Shown here: positions 52,363-61,587 of the stretch, one piece after another
How positions within the stretch are numbered: the stretch's first letter is position 1
How the letters are laid out: each line of letters opens with the position of its first letter
Assembly: GCF_000966285.1 (NCBI RefSeq)
Contig: NZ_KQ031391.1
Coordinates: forward strand, 1,157,238 to 1,221,237
Reading direction: 5' to 3'
Origin: Pseudofrankia sp. DC12
GTDB lineage: Bacteria; Actinomycetota; Actinomycetes; Frankiales; Frankiaceae
DNA length: 64,000 bases
Made by a program: the position numbers and the translations under genes
The notes under the pieces: model-generated
Database searches by the model: none
Seen by the model: the letters and a program-made list of their open reading frames with translations, nothing else
What the model was told of the DNA's origin: nothing

Positions 52363-55344
52363 TCATACCCAGGCTGGCGGGGTGAGGTCGGTCAGCACGG
52401 CGCGGATGTATTCGAGCGCCTCGTGGTCGTCGAGGGCCGGCTCGGGCGGTCGCTGGCCCGCGGCGTCGATCGTCTGTCTGGCCTCCGCCACCAGCGTCGC
52501 CCAGTACGGGGCGACCCGGTCCAGGTGGCGCAGCACCCGGTTCGCCTCGGTCAGCCGGCCGATCGTGGTCATCATGTTGACGAACTCGACCGCGGTGACG
52601 CAGATCGCCTGCATGTTGCCGCTGTCGAGCAGCTCGTCGACGTGCTCGCGCAGGATGTCGTACGCGCGGGCCCGGTCGCCCCGCCGGAAGTACGTGCGGG
52701 CCTCGACGCACCGGTTCGGCGAGTGGGTGCGCGCGGGCACCTCGACCGCGATGGCCGCGCCGAGCAGCTCCTCGGCGCGGGCCGGCCGATTCTGGAGCAG
52801 CGCCGAGTATCCGAGCAGCAGCAGGGCCATGTTGAGCAGCGTCGGCGGGCCGACCGCGCGGTAGCGCTCGACCAGCGCGCCGACGGTCGCGTCACCCTCG
52901 TCGAACCGGCCGCCGAACACGTGCGACGCGCCGACGTCGAGCTCCAGATGCTCGGCCAGGTCGTCGTCCCCCCGGGCGCGGAACCACGCGATCAACGGCG
53001 GGGTGAGGATCCCGAGCGCCGGGAAGTCCTGCCCCACGGAGGCCAGCCCATGCTGGACGGCGACGGCGACGATCCCGCCGGCCGACGGGTCGGCTTCGGC
53101 GGGCTCGGCCGGGATGGCTCGCGGAGCCTGCCGAGCCAGCAGCCGGTCGAACGCCGCCGGCTCCTGGGCGAGCTTGTACCGCTGGCCAGCCCAGACCAGT
53201 CCGAAGGCGACGACAGCGACGTCCTCGGCCGGGGTCAGCGCGAGCAGCCGCTCGACCCAGTCACCCAGCTCGCCGCGGTTACGGCGCGGGATCTCGGTGA
53301 CGAGCGGCCGGACCAGCGCGTAGGCGAGGCGTCGGTCCGCCCGCCGGACGGCCCAGTCGAAGGCCGACCGCAGGTTCGGCCACAGCTCGTCGAGATCGGT
53401 GACACCGACGGCCTCGTCCGGACCCAGCAGCAGGCGATGGATCGCGGCGACCCGGCCGGCGCACCAGGCCGCGTGGCGGTCGGCCGTCAGGTCGGTCTCG
53501 CCCGCCTGGGCGAGCCGCTCGACGGCGAAGTGCCGGATCGGTTCGAGCAGCCGGAACCGCCGCCGCGCCAGTCCAGGTTCGGCGACGACCATCGACCGAG
53601 CGACCAGCCCGGCCAGCGCCTCGTCGACGTCGCCGGCGTCGAGCGCGGCCGCGTCGCCCGCGACAGCCGTGGCCGCGGGCAGGTCGAAGGCCCCGATGAA
53701 GGCGGCGAGGCGGCGCAGCAGAGTCCGCTCGGGCGGGGTGAGCAAGTCGTACGACCACTGAATGGTCGCCCGCATCGCGCGGTGCCGACCAGTGCCGGCC
53801 TGCCCTCCGTCGACCGTGACCAGCAGGCGCAGCTGGTCGTCGAGCCGGGCCAGCAGGTCGGCGGGACGCAGCGTCGTCGTCCGGGCGGCGGCCAGCTCGA
53901 TCGCGAGCGGCACACCCTCCAGCCGCCGGCAGATCTCGGTGACGGGATCGTGCCCGCGCGGCCCGGCCCGCGACCCGCCGTTCGAAGCGGCCGGGTCAGC
54001 GCCAGCCGGGTCACGGGGCGCCGACAGCGCCGCGGCGCGTTCCTGGAAGAGCTCAACACCGGGACCGTCCGGCTCCAGCGGCCCGACGGGGACGACCCGC
54101 TCGTGGCCGCCGCGCAGGCCGAGCCGTTCCCGCGAGGTGACCAGCACCCGGGTGTGCGGGCAGCCGTCGGCCACCGCCTGCGCGAGCGCCGCGGCGCCGG
54201 GCAGCACGTGCTCGCAGTTGTCGAGGACCAGCAGCGTGCGCCGGGACCGCAGCGCGGCGACGACGGAGCCGGTCAGGCCGCGCCCCGCGCTCTCCTTGAC
54301 GCCCAGCGTCGCGGCGACGGCGCGTGGGACGTCCGCCGCCGAGCCGGCCTCGACGAGGTCGACCAGCCAGGCGCCGTCCGCGTCGTCCTCCCGACCGGCC
54401 GCGGCGAGGGCGAGGCTGGTCTTGCCGATCCCGCCCGGCCCGACCAGCGTGACCACCGGCCAGGAGGACAGCGCCAGCCGGACGGCCGCCAGGTCCGCGT
54501 CCCGGCCGATGAGCCGGCCGAGCCGTAGCGGCAGGTTGCCCGGCCGACCGGGCGGGGGTGCCGGGATGGCCAGCCGGCTGTCCTGGCCGAGGACCATCGC
54601 CTCCAGCGCACGCAGCCGCGGGCCGGGCTCGACGCCGAGTTGCTCGACGAGGTGGCGGCGCGCGGTCTGGTAGGCGCCCAGGGCGTCGCCCTGCCGTCCG
54701 GTCCGGTACAAGGCCGTCATCCGCAGCGCCCAGAGCTCCTCGCGGGCGGGATGGCTCGCGGTCAGCTCGGCCAGCCGCCCGAGGGCCGCGGCCGGGTCGG
54801 TCTCGATCCGCCCGGCGAGGTCCGTCTCGACGGCGACGAGCCAGCGTTCCTCCAGCCCGTCGACGACGGCGGCCAGACCCGGCGCCACCCGTAGGCCGGC
54901 CAGCGGCGCGCCGGCCCACTCCACGAGCGCGGCGGCGGTGTCACCGGCCTCGACGAGCCGGGCGAACCGCAGGGCGTCGACGGCGTCGGCCGGCACGTCG
55001 AGCCGGTAGGCGGCGCCGACCGTGGTGATCGCCGCCGGGCCGAGCGCGCGCCGTAGCCGGGCGACGTACGAGTGCAGGGTCCGCTCGGCGGTGCGCGGCC
55101 GGTCCGCTCCCCACACGAGGTCGACGAGCCGGGCCACCGACAGCGCCGTTCCCGGCGACAGTGCGAGCGCGGCAAGCAGCGCCTGGCACCGCGGCGGGCC
55201 CACCTCCACCGGCTCGCCGTCGCCAGCGAAAGCGCCGACGCCACCGAGCAGCCGGACGCGGACGCCGGACCCGATCGCGCCGCCGGGGGTCATCAGCGCG
55301 GCCACCGCCTTCTCACCCGTACGGGTGGTTTTCGGCTCAACCAT
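52363..55344 (-). CDS. AfsR/SARP-family regulator with BTAD and NB-ARC domains
   Basis: A 993-residue regulator. Residues 28-108 are an OmpR-type DNA-binding domain (RVRLLGGVGAF...LHSYVARLRRALG). Residues 115-255 are the bacterial transcriptional activator (BTAD) domain ending QLGVEPGPRLRALEAMVLG. An NB-ARC STAND ATPase follows, with Walker A GPGGIGKTS at 302-310 and Walker B LLVLDNCEHV near 371-380. The C-terminal 450 residues are helical and TPR-like. Relatives activate secondary-metabolite clusters, but no biosynthetic cluster is visible here. A second possible start is Met18. It is divergent from the oxidoreductase at 55441. Confidence 0.95.
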   Translation of the reverse strand: MVEPKTTRTGEKAVAALMTPGGAIGSGVRVRLLGGVGAFAGDGEPVEVGPPRCQALLAALALSPGTALSVARLVDLVWGADRPRTAERTLHSYVARLRRALGPAAITTVGAAYRLDVPADAVDALRFARLVEAGDTAAALVEWAGAPLAGLRVAPGLAAVVDGLEERWLVAVETDLAGRIETDPAAALGRLAELTASHPAREELWALRMTALYRTGRQGDALGAYQTARRHLVEQLGVEPGPRLRALEAMVLGQDSRLAIPAPPPGRPGNLPLRLGRLIGRDADLAAVRLALSSWPVVTLVGPGGIGKTSLALAAAGREDDADGAWLVDLVEAGSAADVPRAVAATLGVKESAGRGLTGSVVAALRSRRTLLVLDNCEHVLPGAAALAQAVADGCPHTRVLVTSRERLGLRGGHERVVPVGPLEPDGPGVELFQERAAALSAPRDPAGADPAASNGGSRAGPRGHDPVTEICRRLEGVPLAIELAAARTTTLRPADLLARLDDQLRLLVTVDGGQAGTGRHRAMRATIQWSYDLLTPPERTLLRRLAAFIGAFDLPAATAVAGDAAALDAGDVDEALAGLVARSMVVAEPGLARRRFRLLEPIRHFAVERLAQAGETDLTADRHAAWCAGRVAAIHRLLLGPDEAVGVTDLDELWPNLRSAFDWAVRRADRRLAYALVRPLVTEIPRRNRGELGDWVERLLALTPAEDVAVVAFGLVWAGQRYKLAQEPAAFDRLLARQAPRAIPAEPAEADPSAGGIVAVAVQHGLASVGQDFPALGILTPPLIAWFRARGDDDLAEHLELDVGASHVFGGRFDEGDATVGALVERYRAVGPPTLLNMALLLLGYSALLQNRPARAEELLGAAIAVEVPARTHSPNRCVEARTYFRRGDRARAYDILREHVDELLDSGNMQAICVTAVEFVNMMTTIGRLTEANRVLRHLDRVAPYWATLVAEARQTIDAAGQRPPEPALDDHEALEYIRAVLTDLTPPAWV

Positions 55345-55440
55345 AACGCAACAGATCTTCGACCGAGGCCCGACGCCGGCCGAGGACCGTGGTCATGGGA
55401 TACCGAGACCAGGAGGCGCGATCGTGACAGGGCCCAGATC

Positions 55441-56421
55441 GTGAAGGCCATCGTCCAGGACCGGTTCGGCCCGCCGGACGTGCTGCGGCTGGCGGACGCC
55501 GACGTTCCCCGGGTCGGCGCCGGCGACGTGCTGGTGCGGGTACGCGCGGCCGGGCTGAACCCGTACGACTGGCACATGCTGCGCGGCGACCCGTACGTCG
55601 CCCGGCTGATGGGCGGCGTCGGTGTGTGGCGGCCCAGGTCGCGGGTGGCCGGTCTCGACGCCGCGGGAACGGTCGAGGCGGTCGGCGCGGACGTCGACGG
55701 GGTCGAGGTCGGCGACGACGTGCTGGCCTTCTGCCCCGGCGCGCTCGCCGAGTACGCGCTCGTCGGGCCGCCGGGCGCGTGGGCGCCGAAACCGGCGAAC
55801 CTGACGTTCGAGCAGGCGGCCGCGGTGCCGCTGGCGGCCCTGACCGCGCTGCGGGCGGTGCGGGACGCGGCGGGGCTGACCGCCGGACAGCGGCTGCTCG
55901 TCAACGGGGCCGCCGGCGGCATCGGCACCTTCGCCGTCCAGCTCGCGGCCGGCCTGGGCGTCGAGGTCACGGGGGTGTGCAGTGCCCGCAACGTCGAGCT
56001 GGTGCGTTCGCTGGGCGCGGCGCACGTCGTGGATTACGAGGCGCAGGACGTCCTCGGCTCAGCCGAGCGGTACGACGCGATCCTGGACAACGTCGGCAAC
56101 CTGCCGGCGCACCGGCTGCGCCGGCTGCTGGCCCCCGGCGGGATCCTGCTGCTCAACGGCGGCGGCGCGCCGGGCCGGGTGTTCGGCGCCGTCGGCAGGT
56201 TCGCCGGTGGCGCCGCCCTCGGCCTCGTCGTCCGCCAGCGGATCCGGCCACTGGTCGCGAAGCCGAACGGGGCCGACCTGCGCACCCTCGCCGGCCTGCT
56301 CGAAGCCGGCAGCCTCGTCCCCGTCCTCGACCGCGGCTGGGCGCTGCCCGAGGCCGCGGACGCGCTGCGCCAGGTCGAGGCCGGCCACGCCCGCGGGAAG
56401 GTCGTCGTCACCATCGGCTGA
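55441..56421 (+). CDS. NADPH:quinone oxidoreductase-like zinc-free medium-chain dehydrogenase
   Basis: A 326-residue medium-chain reductase. The N-terminus VKAIVQDRFGPPDVLRLADA and the nucleotide loop LLVNGAAGGIGTFAVQLA (about residues 150-167) are typical of the quinone-reductase group. The zinc-binding cysteines and histidine of alcohol dehydrogenases are missing. It reduces quinones or enones with NADPH. The GTG start lies 97 bases from the divergent SARP gene, which may control it. Confidence 0.92.
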   Translation: MKAIVQDRFGPPDVLRLADADVPRVGAGDVLVRVRAAGLNPYDWHMLRGDPYVARLMGGVGVWRPRSRVAGLDAAGTVEAVGADVDGVEVGDDVLAFCPGALAEYALVGPPGAWAPKPANLTFEQAAAVPLAALTALRAVRDAAGLTAGQRLLVNGAAGGIGTFAVQLAAGLGVEVTGVCSARNVELVRSLGAAHVVDYEAQDVLGSAERYDAILDNVGNLPAHRLRRLLAPGGILLLNGGGAPGRVFGAVGRFAGGAALGLVVRQRIRPLVAKPNGADLRTLAGLLEAGSLVPVLDRGWALPEAADALRQVEAGHARGKVVVTIG

Positions 56422-56432
56422 CCGGCCGGCGG

Positions 56433-56466
56433 CCGCCCCGGCGACGGTTCGCGAGGGCCGGGGCGG
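56433..56466. terminator. Hairpin between convergent oxidoreductase and M13 peptidase genes
   Basis: CCGCCCCGGC (56433-56442) pairs with GCCGGGGCGG (56457-56466) across a 14-base loop. It sits in the 72-base gap between two converging genes and probably serves both. Confidence 0.6.
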
Positions 56467-56493
56467 TCGGGCCGGCCGGAGGAGCCGGGCGGT

Positions 56494-58449
56494 CTACCAG
56501 ATGCGGACCCGGTCGGCCGGCTCCAGCCAGAGCCCGTCGCCGGGGGCCGTGTCGAACACGTCGTGGAACTCGTCGAGATTGCGCACGATGTTGGCGCGCA
56601 GCTCCGGCGGGCTGTGCGGGTCGGTGGTGAGGTACTGCCGCTCCAGCTCCAGCCGGCGCTTGGTCCGCCACACGTAGGCCCAGTTCATGAACAGCCGCCG
56701 CCGGTCCTCGCGGGCCGCGGCGCCGCCCTGGGAGATGACGTACGCCACGTGGGCGATGGTCAGGCCGCCGAGGTCACCGATGTTCTCGCCGACGGTGAGG
56801 GCGCCGTTGACCTTCTCCCCCGGCAGGTTGCGCGGCTCGAACCCGTTGTACTGCTCGACCAGGGTCTTCGACTTCACCTCGAAGGCCGCCTTGTCGGCCG
56901 GGGTCCACCAGTCGTTGAGGTTGCCGGCGCCGTCGTACTGCGCACCCTGGTCGTCGAAGCCGTGGCCGACCTCGTGGCCGATGACCGCGCCGATGCCGCC
57001 GTAGTTCTCAGCCGGGTGGGCGTCGGGGCTGAAGAACGGCTTCTGCAGGATGCCGGCCGGGAAGCAGATCTCGTTGGTGCCCGGGTTGTAGTAGGCGTTC
57101 ACGGTCTGCGGGAGCATGAACCACTCGTCGCGGTCGACCGGAGCGCCGATCTTGGCGAGGTCCCGGTCGGTCTCGAACGCGGAGGCGGCCTGGGCGTTGC
57201 CCATCAGGTCGTCGCGGCGGACCACGAGCTTCGAGTAGTCGCGGAACCGCTCCGGATAGCCGATCTTGGGCCGGAACGTCTCGAGCTTCTCGTACGCCCG
57301 CTGCTTGGTCTCCTCCGTCATCCAGTCCAGCTGGGAGATCGACGAACGGTAGGCCGCGAGCAGGTTCGCGACCAGGTCGTCCATCTGCGCCTTGGCGCGC
57401 GGCGGGAAGTGGCGGGCGACGTACTCCTTGCCGACGGCCTCACCGATCGAGCCCTCGACGAACGACACGGCCCGCTTCCACCGCGCCCGCAGCTCCGGCG
57501 TACCGGAAAGCGTGCGGCCGTAGAAGTCGAAATGGGTGTCCACGAAGGCGTCGGGCAGATAGGGCGCCGCCGAGCGCAGCACGTGGCTGAGCAGCCAGTC
57601 GCGCCAGACGTCGATCGGCGTCTCGGTCAGCACGTTCGAGAGGTGCTCGAAGTACGACGGCTGGCGCACGCAGACCTCGGCCAGCGTGGCGTGCGCGCCG
57701 GCCAGCTGACCGCCGAGGCCCGTGACGTAGGCGTCCCATGCGAATGCCGGGCAGAGCGCGGCCAGTTCCTCGGCCGTCTTCAGGTTGTAGGTCCTCTGGA
57801 CGTCCCGGGTCTCGGCCCGCTCCCAGTGGCCCTTCGCGAGCAGCGTGTCCAGCGCGAGGACCCGCTCCGCGGCACCCTGCGGGCCGGGATGCTCGGCCAG
57901 CCCGAGCATCCGGGTCAGGTAGCCGACGTACTTCGCGCGGATCTCGGCGAACTTCTCGTCCCGGTAGTACGACTCGTCCGGCAGGCCGAGGCCGCCCTGG
58001 ACCAGATGGAACAGGTAACGGTCGGAATTGCGGTCATCGGTGTCGACGTAGCTGCCGAACAGTCCGCTGCCGCCGCCCCGCTCGAACTCGCCGAGGAACG
58101 CGGCGAGGCCACGCACGTCGCTCAGGCCGCTCACTGCGGCCAGCACCGGCCGCACCGGGTCCAGGCCGAGCGCCTGGACCGCCTCGGTGTCCTGGAACGA
58201 GTTGTAGAGGTCGGCGATCTTGCGCACGTCCTCGGACTGCGCGGAAGGGTCCTGCGCGGCGAGGTCGGTGATGATGTCGCGGACCTGCTGCTCGGCGGCG
58301 TCGGCCAGCTGCACGAACGGGCCCCAGCTCGAACGGTCGGACGGGATCTCCGCCTCGACGAGCCACCGGCCGTTCACGTGGCCGAAGAGGTCGTCCTGCG
58401 GTCGGACGTCGAGGTCCATGCCCTCGCGGGCGTCGTCGAGGATGCTCAC
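56494..58449 (-). CDS. M13-family (neprilysin-like) zinc metallopeptidase
   Basis: A 651-residue peptidase. The zinc motif HEVGH is at residues 492-496 (AVIGHEVGHGFDDQGAQYD) and ENIGDLGG near 555 supplies the third ligand. The N-terminal M13 domain begins FGHVNGRWL. The tail ends in RVRIW, as in other M13 enzymes. No signal peptide or membrane anchor is present, so it is probably cytosolic or released otherwise, like other bacterial PepO-type enzymes that cut short peptides. Confidence 0.96.
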   Translation of the reverse strand: MSILDDAREGMDLDVRPQDDLFGHVNGRWLVEAEIPSDRSSWGPFVQLADAAEQQVRDIITDLAAQDPSAQSEDVRKIADLYNSFQDTEAVQALGLDPVRPVLAAVSGLSDVRGLAAFLGEFERGGGSGLFGSYVDTDDRNSDRYLFHLVQGGLGLPDESYYRDEKFAEIRAKYVGYLTRMLGLAEHPGPQGAAERVLALDTLLAKGHWERAETRDVQRTYNLKTAEELAALCPAFAWDAYVTGLGGQLAGAHATLAEVCVRQPSYFEHLSNVLTETPIDVWRDWLLSHVLRSAAPYLPDAFVDTHFDFYGRTLSGTPELRARWKRAVSFVEGSIGEAVGKEYVARHFPPRAKAQMDDLVANLLAAYRSSISQLDWMTEETKQRAYEKLETFRPKIGYPERFRDYSKLVVRRDDLMGNAQAASAFETDRDLAKIGAPVDRDEWFMLPQTVNAYYNPGTNEICFPAGILQKPFFSPDAHPAENYGGIGAVIGHEVGHGFDDQGAQYDGAGNLNDWWTPADKAAFEVKSKTLVEQYNGFEPRNLPGEKVNGALTVGENIGDLGGLTIAHVAYVISQGGAAAREDRRRLFMNWAYVWRTKRRLELERQYLTTDPHSPPELRANIVRNLDEFHDVFDTAPGDGLWLEPADRVRIW

Positions 58450-58580
58450 AGAACGGAAGTCTCCAGTCGATTGGGCGTTCAGGGAAGCGTCACACCAAGA
58501 AACGTCCGGTCATCCGGTGCCTTGTGCTCGCGCGGGCTTGGACCCTCGTTGTTGGGCTCGACAACCGACCGGGCCGCGCC

Positions 58581-59033
58581 TCAGCGGGTGCGGCGGCCGG
58601 CGCTGAGACCTTCGACGGTCTTCGTGATCCGGGTCTGGCGGGTCTCGGGCTTCTTCGCCTCGTCGACCGACCGGACCCACTCCTTGCGATGAGTGAACGC
58701 GAGCCCGTCGAAGGTCGCCTGCGCGGCGGGTACCTCGGCGATCGCCGCCGCCAGGTCGGCCGGCACCTCGACGAGCCGCGGCGCGGCCTCCAGGACCAGC
58801 TCCACGTCGGCCTCGTCGCCCGCGGCGGCCTCGGCCGCGCGCCGGTCCTCGGCGGGAAGCGGGATGAGGTATCTGCCGCCCATCGAGCCGACGGTGGTCT
58901 GGTAGGAGTGCGGCCCGATCGTCACGGTCACCTTCGGCCGCTTGCCGCTGTTCAGCCCCGCCAGGATGTCCGCCGGCACCTCGATGCCCGTCGCGGTGGC
59001 GCCATGCAGCTCGACCGTCGCCCGGAATCTCAC
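58581..59033 (-). CDS. DUF1905/YdeI-like protein
   Basis: A 150-residue protein with an N-terminal DUF1905 beta-domain (VRFRATVELHG, GIEVPADILAGL, YQTTVGSMGGRYLIPLP). Its C-terminal YdeI/OmpD-associated-like region includes AQATFDGLAFTHRKEWVRSV. The GTG start at 59033 gives the family N-terminus. Function is unknown. It lies 131 bases upstream of the M13 gene on the same strand, with no clear link between them. Confidence 0.82.
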   Translation of the reverse strand: MRFRATVELHGATATGIEVPADILAGLNSGKRPKVTVTIGPHSYQTTVGSMGGRYLIPLPAEDRRAAEAAAGDEADVELVLEAAPRLVEVPADLAAAIAEVPAAQATFDGLAFTHRKEWVRSVDEAKKPETRQTRITKTVEGLSAGRRTR

Positions 59034-59171
59034 CCGCCCAGTATGGCCGTCGCACCACCACACGGTGCCCGAGAGGCACGGCCCACTCGGCTCCGGACCA
59101 CTCTCGAACGGGCCCCTCGACCCGGCGTTGACCAGGGCCCTGGGTGAAGCCGGGCACCGCGAAGCGTTCGG

Positions 59172-59325
59172 CTACCGCCGCCGGACCGTCTCCCGCAGCG
59201 AGTGAGGTGGACCGTAGAGAGGGCCGGTGCCCAGCTGGCAGCCGGCGGCGGCGAGCTCGCGCGCCTGGGCGGGGTTGGCGATGCCGGTCGTGACGATGGC
59301 CAGGTCGAGCCCGGGAGGCGGCGGC
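59172..59325 (-). pseudogene. C-terminal scrap of an EAL-domain protein
   Basis: The minus strand reads GLDLAIVTTGIANPAQAREL then AAAGCQLGTGPLYGPPH with stop at 59172. This matches the last helix and strand of cyclic-di-GMP phosphodiesterase EAL domains (xxGCxxGxGxxxxxP). No upstream EAL part is readable in the following 180 bases. It lies in the otherwise empty 59034-59521 gap before serA. Confidence 0.55.
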
Positions 59326-59521
59326 GAGAACGGCGTCGCGGACCCCGCGGGCGTGCGGCGCGGAGTGCGCGGCATCGAGATCGGCGGCGGGCGGCGGGCG
59401 CTGCCGTGTGTGCGCGGCCCGGATCTCGGGTGCCTCCCCCGCGGCGCGGCTCCTCCCGACGACCGGCCCGGAGCTTCGTAGACTTCGGGAGAACTGTCAC
59501 CAGCTGATGAGGGCCCCTGCC

Positions 59522-60718
59522 GTGCGTGCGCTACTGCTAGAGAACGTCCACCGGGACGCCGCGACGATCCTCAAGACCGCCGGCGCGGAGGTGGAGACGA
59601 TCGACCGGGCGCCTGACGACCGGGCACTGGTCGCGGCCCTGGCCGGGGTCGAGCTGCTCGGGATCAGGTCGAAGACCGAGGTCACCGAGGCGGTGCTCGA
59701 CGAGGCGCCCGACCTGCTCGCCATCGGCGCGTTCTGCATCGGTACCAACCAGGTCGATCTCGGGGCCGCGAGCGAGCGCGGCATCGCCGTGTTCAACGCC
59801 CCGTTCTCCAACACCCGCAGCGTGGTCGAGCTGGCGCTCGCCGAGATCATCGCGTTGACCCGGCGGCTGATCCCCAAGAACACCGGCATGCACGCGGGCG
59901 TCTGGGACAAGTCGGCCGAGGCTGCCCACGAGGTCCGCGGCCGGCGCCTGGGCATCGTCGGCTACGGCAACATCGGCGCTCAGCTGTCGGTGCTGGCCGA
60001 GGCGCTCGGCATGAGCGTGTACTTCTACGACACCGCGGACAAGCTGGCGCTCGGCAACGCGCGGCGCTGCGACAGCCTCGACGACCTGCTCGCGGTCGCC
60101 GACGTCGTGACGCTGCACGTGGACGGGCGTGCCGGCAACAGCGGGATGTTCGGTGCCAAGCAGTTCGCCCGGATGCGGCCCGGCAGCCTCTTCCTCAACC
60201 TCTCGCGCGGCTTCGTGGTGGACCACGTCGAGCTGCGCGCGCGGATTCAGAGCGGCGACCTGGCCGGCGCGGCGATCGACGTCTTCCCACACGAGCCGGC
60301 CGGGCGCGGCGACGAGTTCCGCTCCGAGCTGCGCGACCTGCCGAACGTGATCCTCACGCCGCACATCGCGGGCTCGACCGAGGAGGCCCAGCAGGACATC
60401 GGCCGCTACGTCGCCGGCAAGCTGCGGGACTACCACCTCGACGGCGGCACGTCCATGAGCGTCAACCTGCCCCATCTGTCGCTGCCGCCGCGGCCGGGCG
60501 GACGTCGGATCGCCCACCTGCACCGCAACGTCCCAGGCGTGCTCGCGAAGATCAACAGCACGCTCGCCGAGCACAAGGTCAACATCGACGGCCAGCTCCT
60601 CGACACCCGCGGCGAGTACGGGTACGCCCTGACCGACATCGCCGTCGACTACCCGGCAGCCGTCCTCGGCTCACTGGCCGCGATGCCGGAGACGGTCCGG
60701 GTGAGGCTGCTGGGCTGA
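59522..60718 (+). CDS. serA: D-3-phosphoglycerate dehydrogenase, short (E. coli-type) form with ACT domain
   Basis: A 398-residue first enzyme of serine synthesis. NAD motif GYGNIG at 147-152; catalytic Arg229 (NLSRGFVV), Glu258 (PHEPAG) and His281 (TPHIAGST). A C-terminal ACT domain (about 327-398, AHLHRNVPGVLAKIN) gives serine feedback control. GTG 59522 was preferred over ATG 59507 because GAGGG lies about 9 bases before it and homologues start MRALLLEN. FCIGTNQVDL and NAPFSNTRSV match the E. coli type. Many actinobacteria carry the longer SerA (about 530 residues) with an intervening domain, so this may be a second or transferred copy. Confidence 0.95.
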   Translation: MRALLLENVHRDAATILKTAGAEVETIDRAPDDRALVAALAGVELLGIRSKTEVTEAVLDEAPDLLAIGAFCIGTNQVDLGAASERGIAVFNAPFSNTRSVVELALAEIIALTRRLIPKNTGMHAGVWDKSAEAAHEVRGRRLGIVGYGNIGAQLSVLAEALGMSVYFYDTADKLALGNARRCDSLDDLLAVADVVTLHVDGRAGNSGMFGAKQFARMRPGSLFLNLSRGFVVDHVELRARIQSGDLAGAAIDVFPHEPAGRGDEFRSELRDLPNVILTPHIAGSTEEAQQDIGRYVAGKLRDYHLDGGTSMSVNLPHLSLPPRPGGRRIAHLHRNVPGVLAKINSTLAEHKVNIDGQLLDTRGEYGYALTDIAVDYPAAVLGSLAAMPETVRVRLLG

Positions 60719-60749
60719 GGGACGCGCCCCAGGAGCGCATCGCCGCAGG

Positions 60750-61133
60750 TCACAGGAGCGGAAGGCCGCCCCGCGCGACCAGCTGCGCGGCGATCACGTT
60801 GCGCTGGATCTCGTTGGTGCCCTCACCGAGGATCATCAACGGCGCGTCGCGGAAGTACCGCTCGATGTCGAACTCCGTCGAGTAGCCGTAGCCGCCGTGA
60901 ATCCGCATCGCGGCCAACGCGATCTCCATGGCGACCTCCGAGCAGTGGAACTTGGCCATGCCGGCTTCCAGGTCGGCCCGCTCCCCCGTGTCGTAGCGGC
61001 GCGCGGCATACAGGAGCTTCTCGGGATAGGCGTTCGCGTGTTCGAGCTCCCGCGCGACCGGCCGTACCTCGTCGTCCACGAACTCCCGGACCACCTGGAC
61101 GACAGCCCGCTCATCGGCACCAAGGTCGAACAT
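60750..61133 (-). pseudogene. Acyl-CoA dehydrogenase with a large in-frame internal deletion
   Basis: A 127-codon open frame with a proper start and site (GGAG). Residues 1-37 are the N-terminal helix of an acyl-CoA dehydrogenase (MFDLGADERAVVQVVREFVD). From about residue 40 it is already the C-terminal domain (HCSEVAMEIALAAMRIHGGY, then the catalytic Glu region ILGEGTNEIQRN). About 250 central residues, including most of the FAD site, are absent, yet the frame is open. It cannot be a working dehydrogenase. Confidence 0.85.
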
Positions 61134-61587
61134 CCACTCCGCCTTTCGCAGCCGGCCACGTCCTGCGCGTGGCGGACGGTGGGCGGGCCCCAGGGCGCCC
61201 ACCAAGCTTGGTCGCCATCGTTCGTCAGGCTAGGCGCGTCGACGCGCCAGCGGCGGCGGGCAGTGACCGGCGCGTTCATGGTGCTTCGACGGAGGCTGGC
61301 GATCCAACAGACCCGATCGCTGTCACGCCGGTCGGTGGCGGCGTCCGCGTCGCTGGAGGACCGCGTGGCGAGCTCGACCGGGCCGATCGGTCCTCCAGGA
61401 GACAGGTCGCCGCGCCGATTTGCCCGCCCGTCGGGACGTGCCGACCGCGCCGGCCCTCGACCTGCGGTTGGACCGCCGGCGTTTGTGCCTGTTCGGGCGC
61501 TCGTGCCGGCGCGGCGAACGGTGACTCCCGGGCTTCTCCTAGATTCTTCCCAGGGAATTCCCAGCTTCCGCCGCCATCGTCGGTGTC
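61134..61587. other. Divergent intergenic region upstream of the ferric reductase gene
   Basis: No gene is supported. The proximal end carries an 11-bp spaced direct-repeat array described separately. Frames here are Arg/Pro-rich without motifs. Confidence 0.45.
61534..61564 (+). promoter_or_regulatory. Candidate response-regulator site: three TTCCCAG-like repeats
   Basis: TTCCCAG occurs at 61547 and 61558, 11 bases apart, with a degenerate copy TTCTCCTAG at 61534. The spacing fits OmpR/PhoB-type regulators. The same bases contain two overlapping palindromes, TTCCCAGGGAA (61547-61557) and GGGAATTCCC (61553-61562). The site ends 24 bases before the ferric reductase start. Confidence 0.45.
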
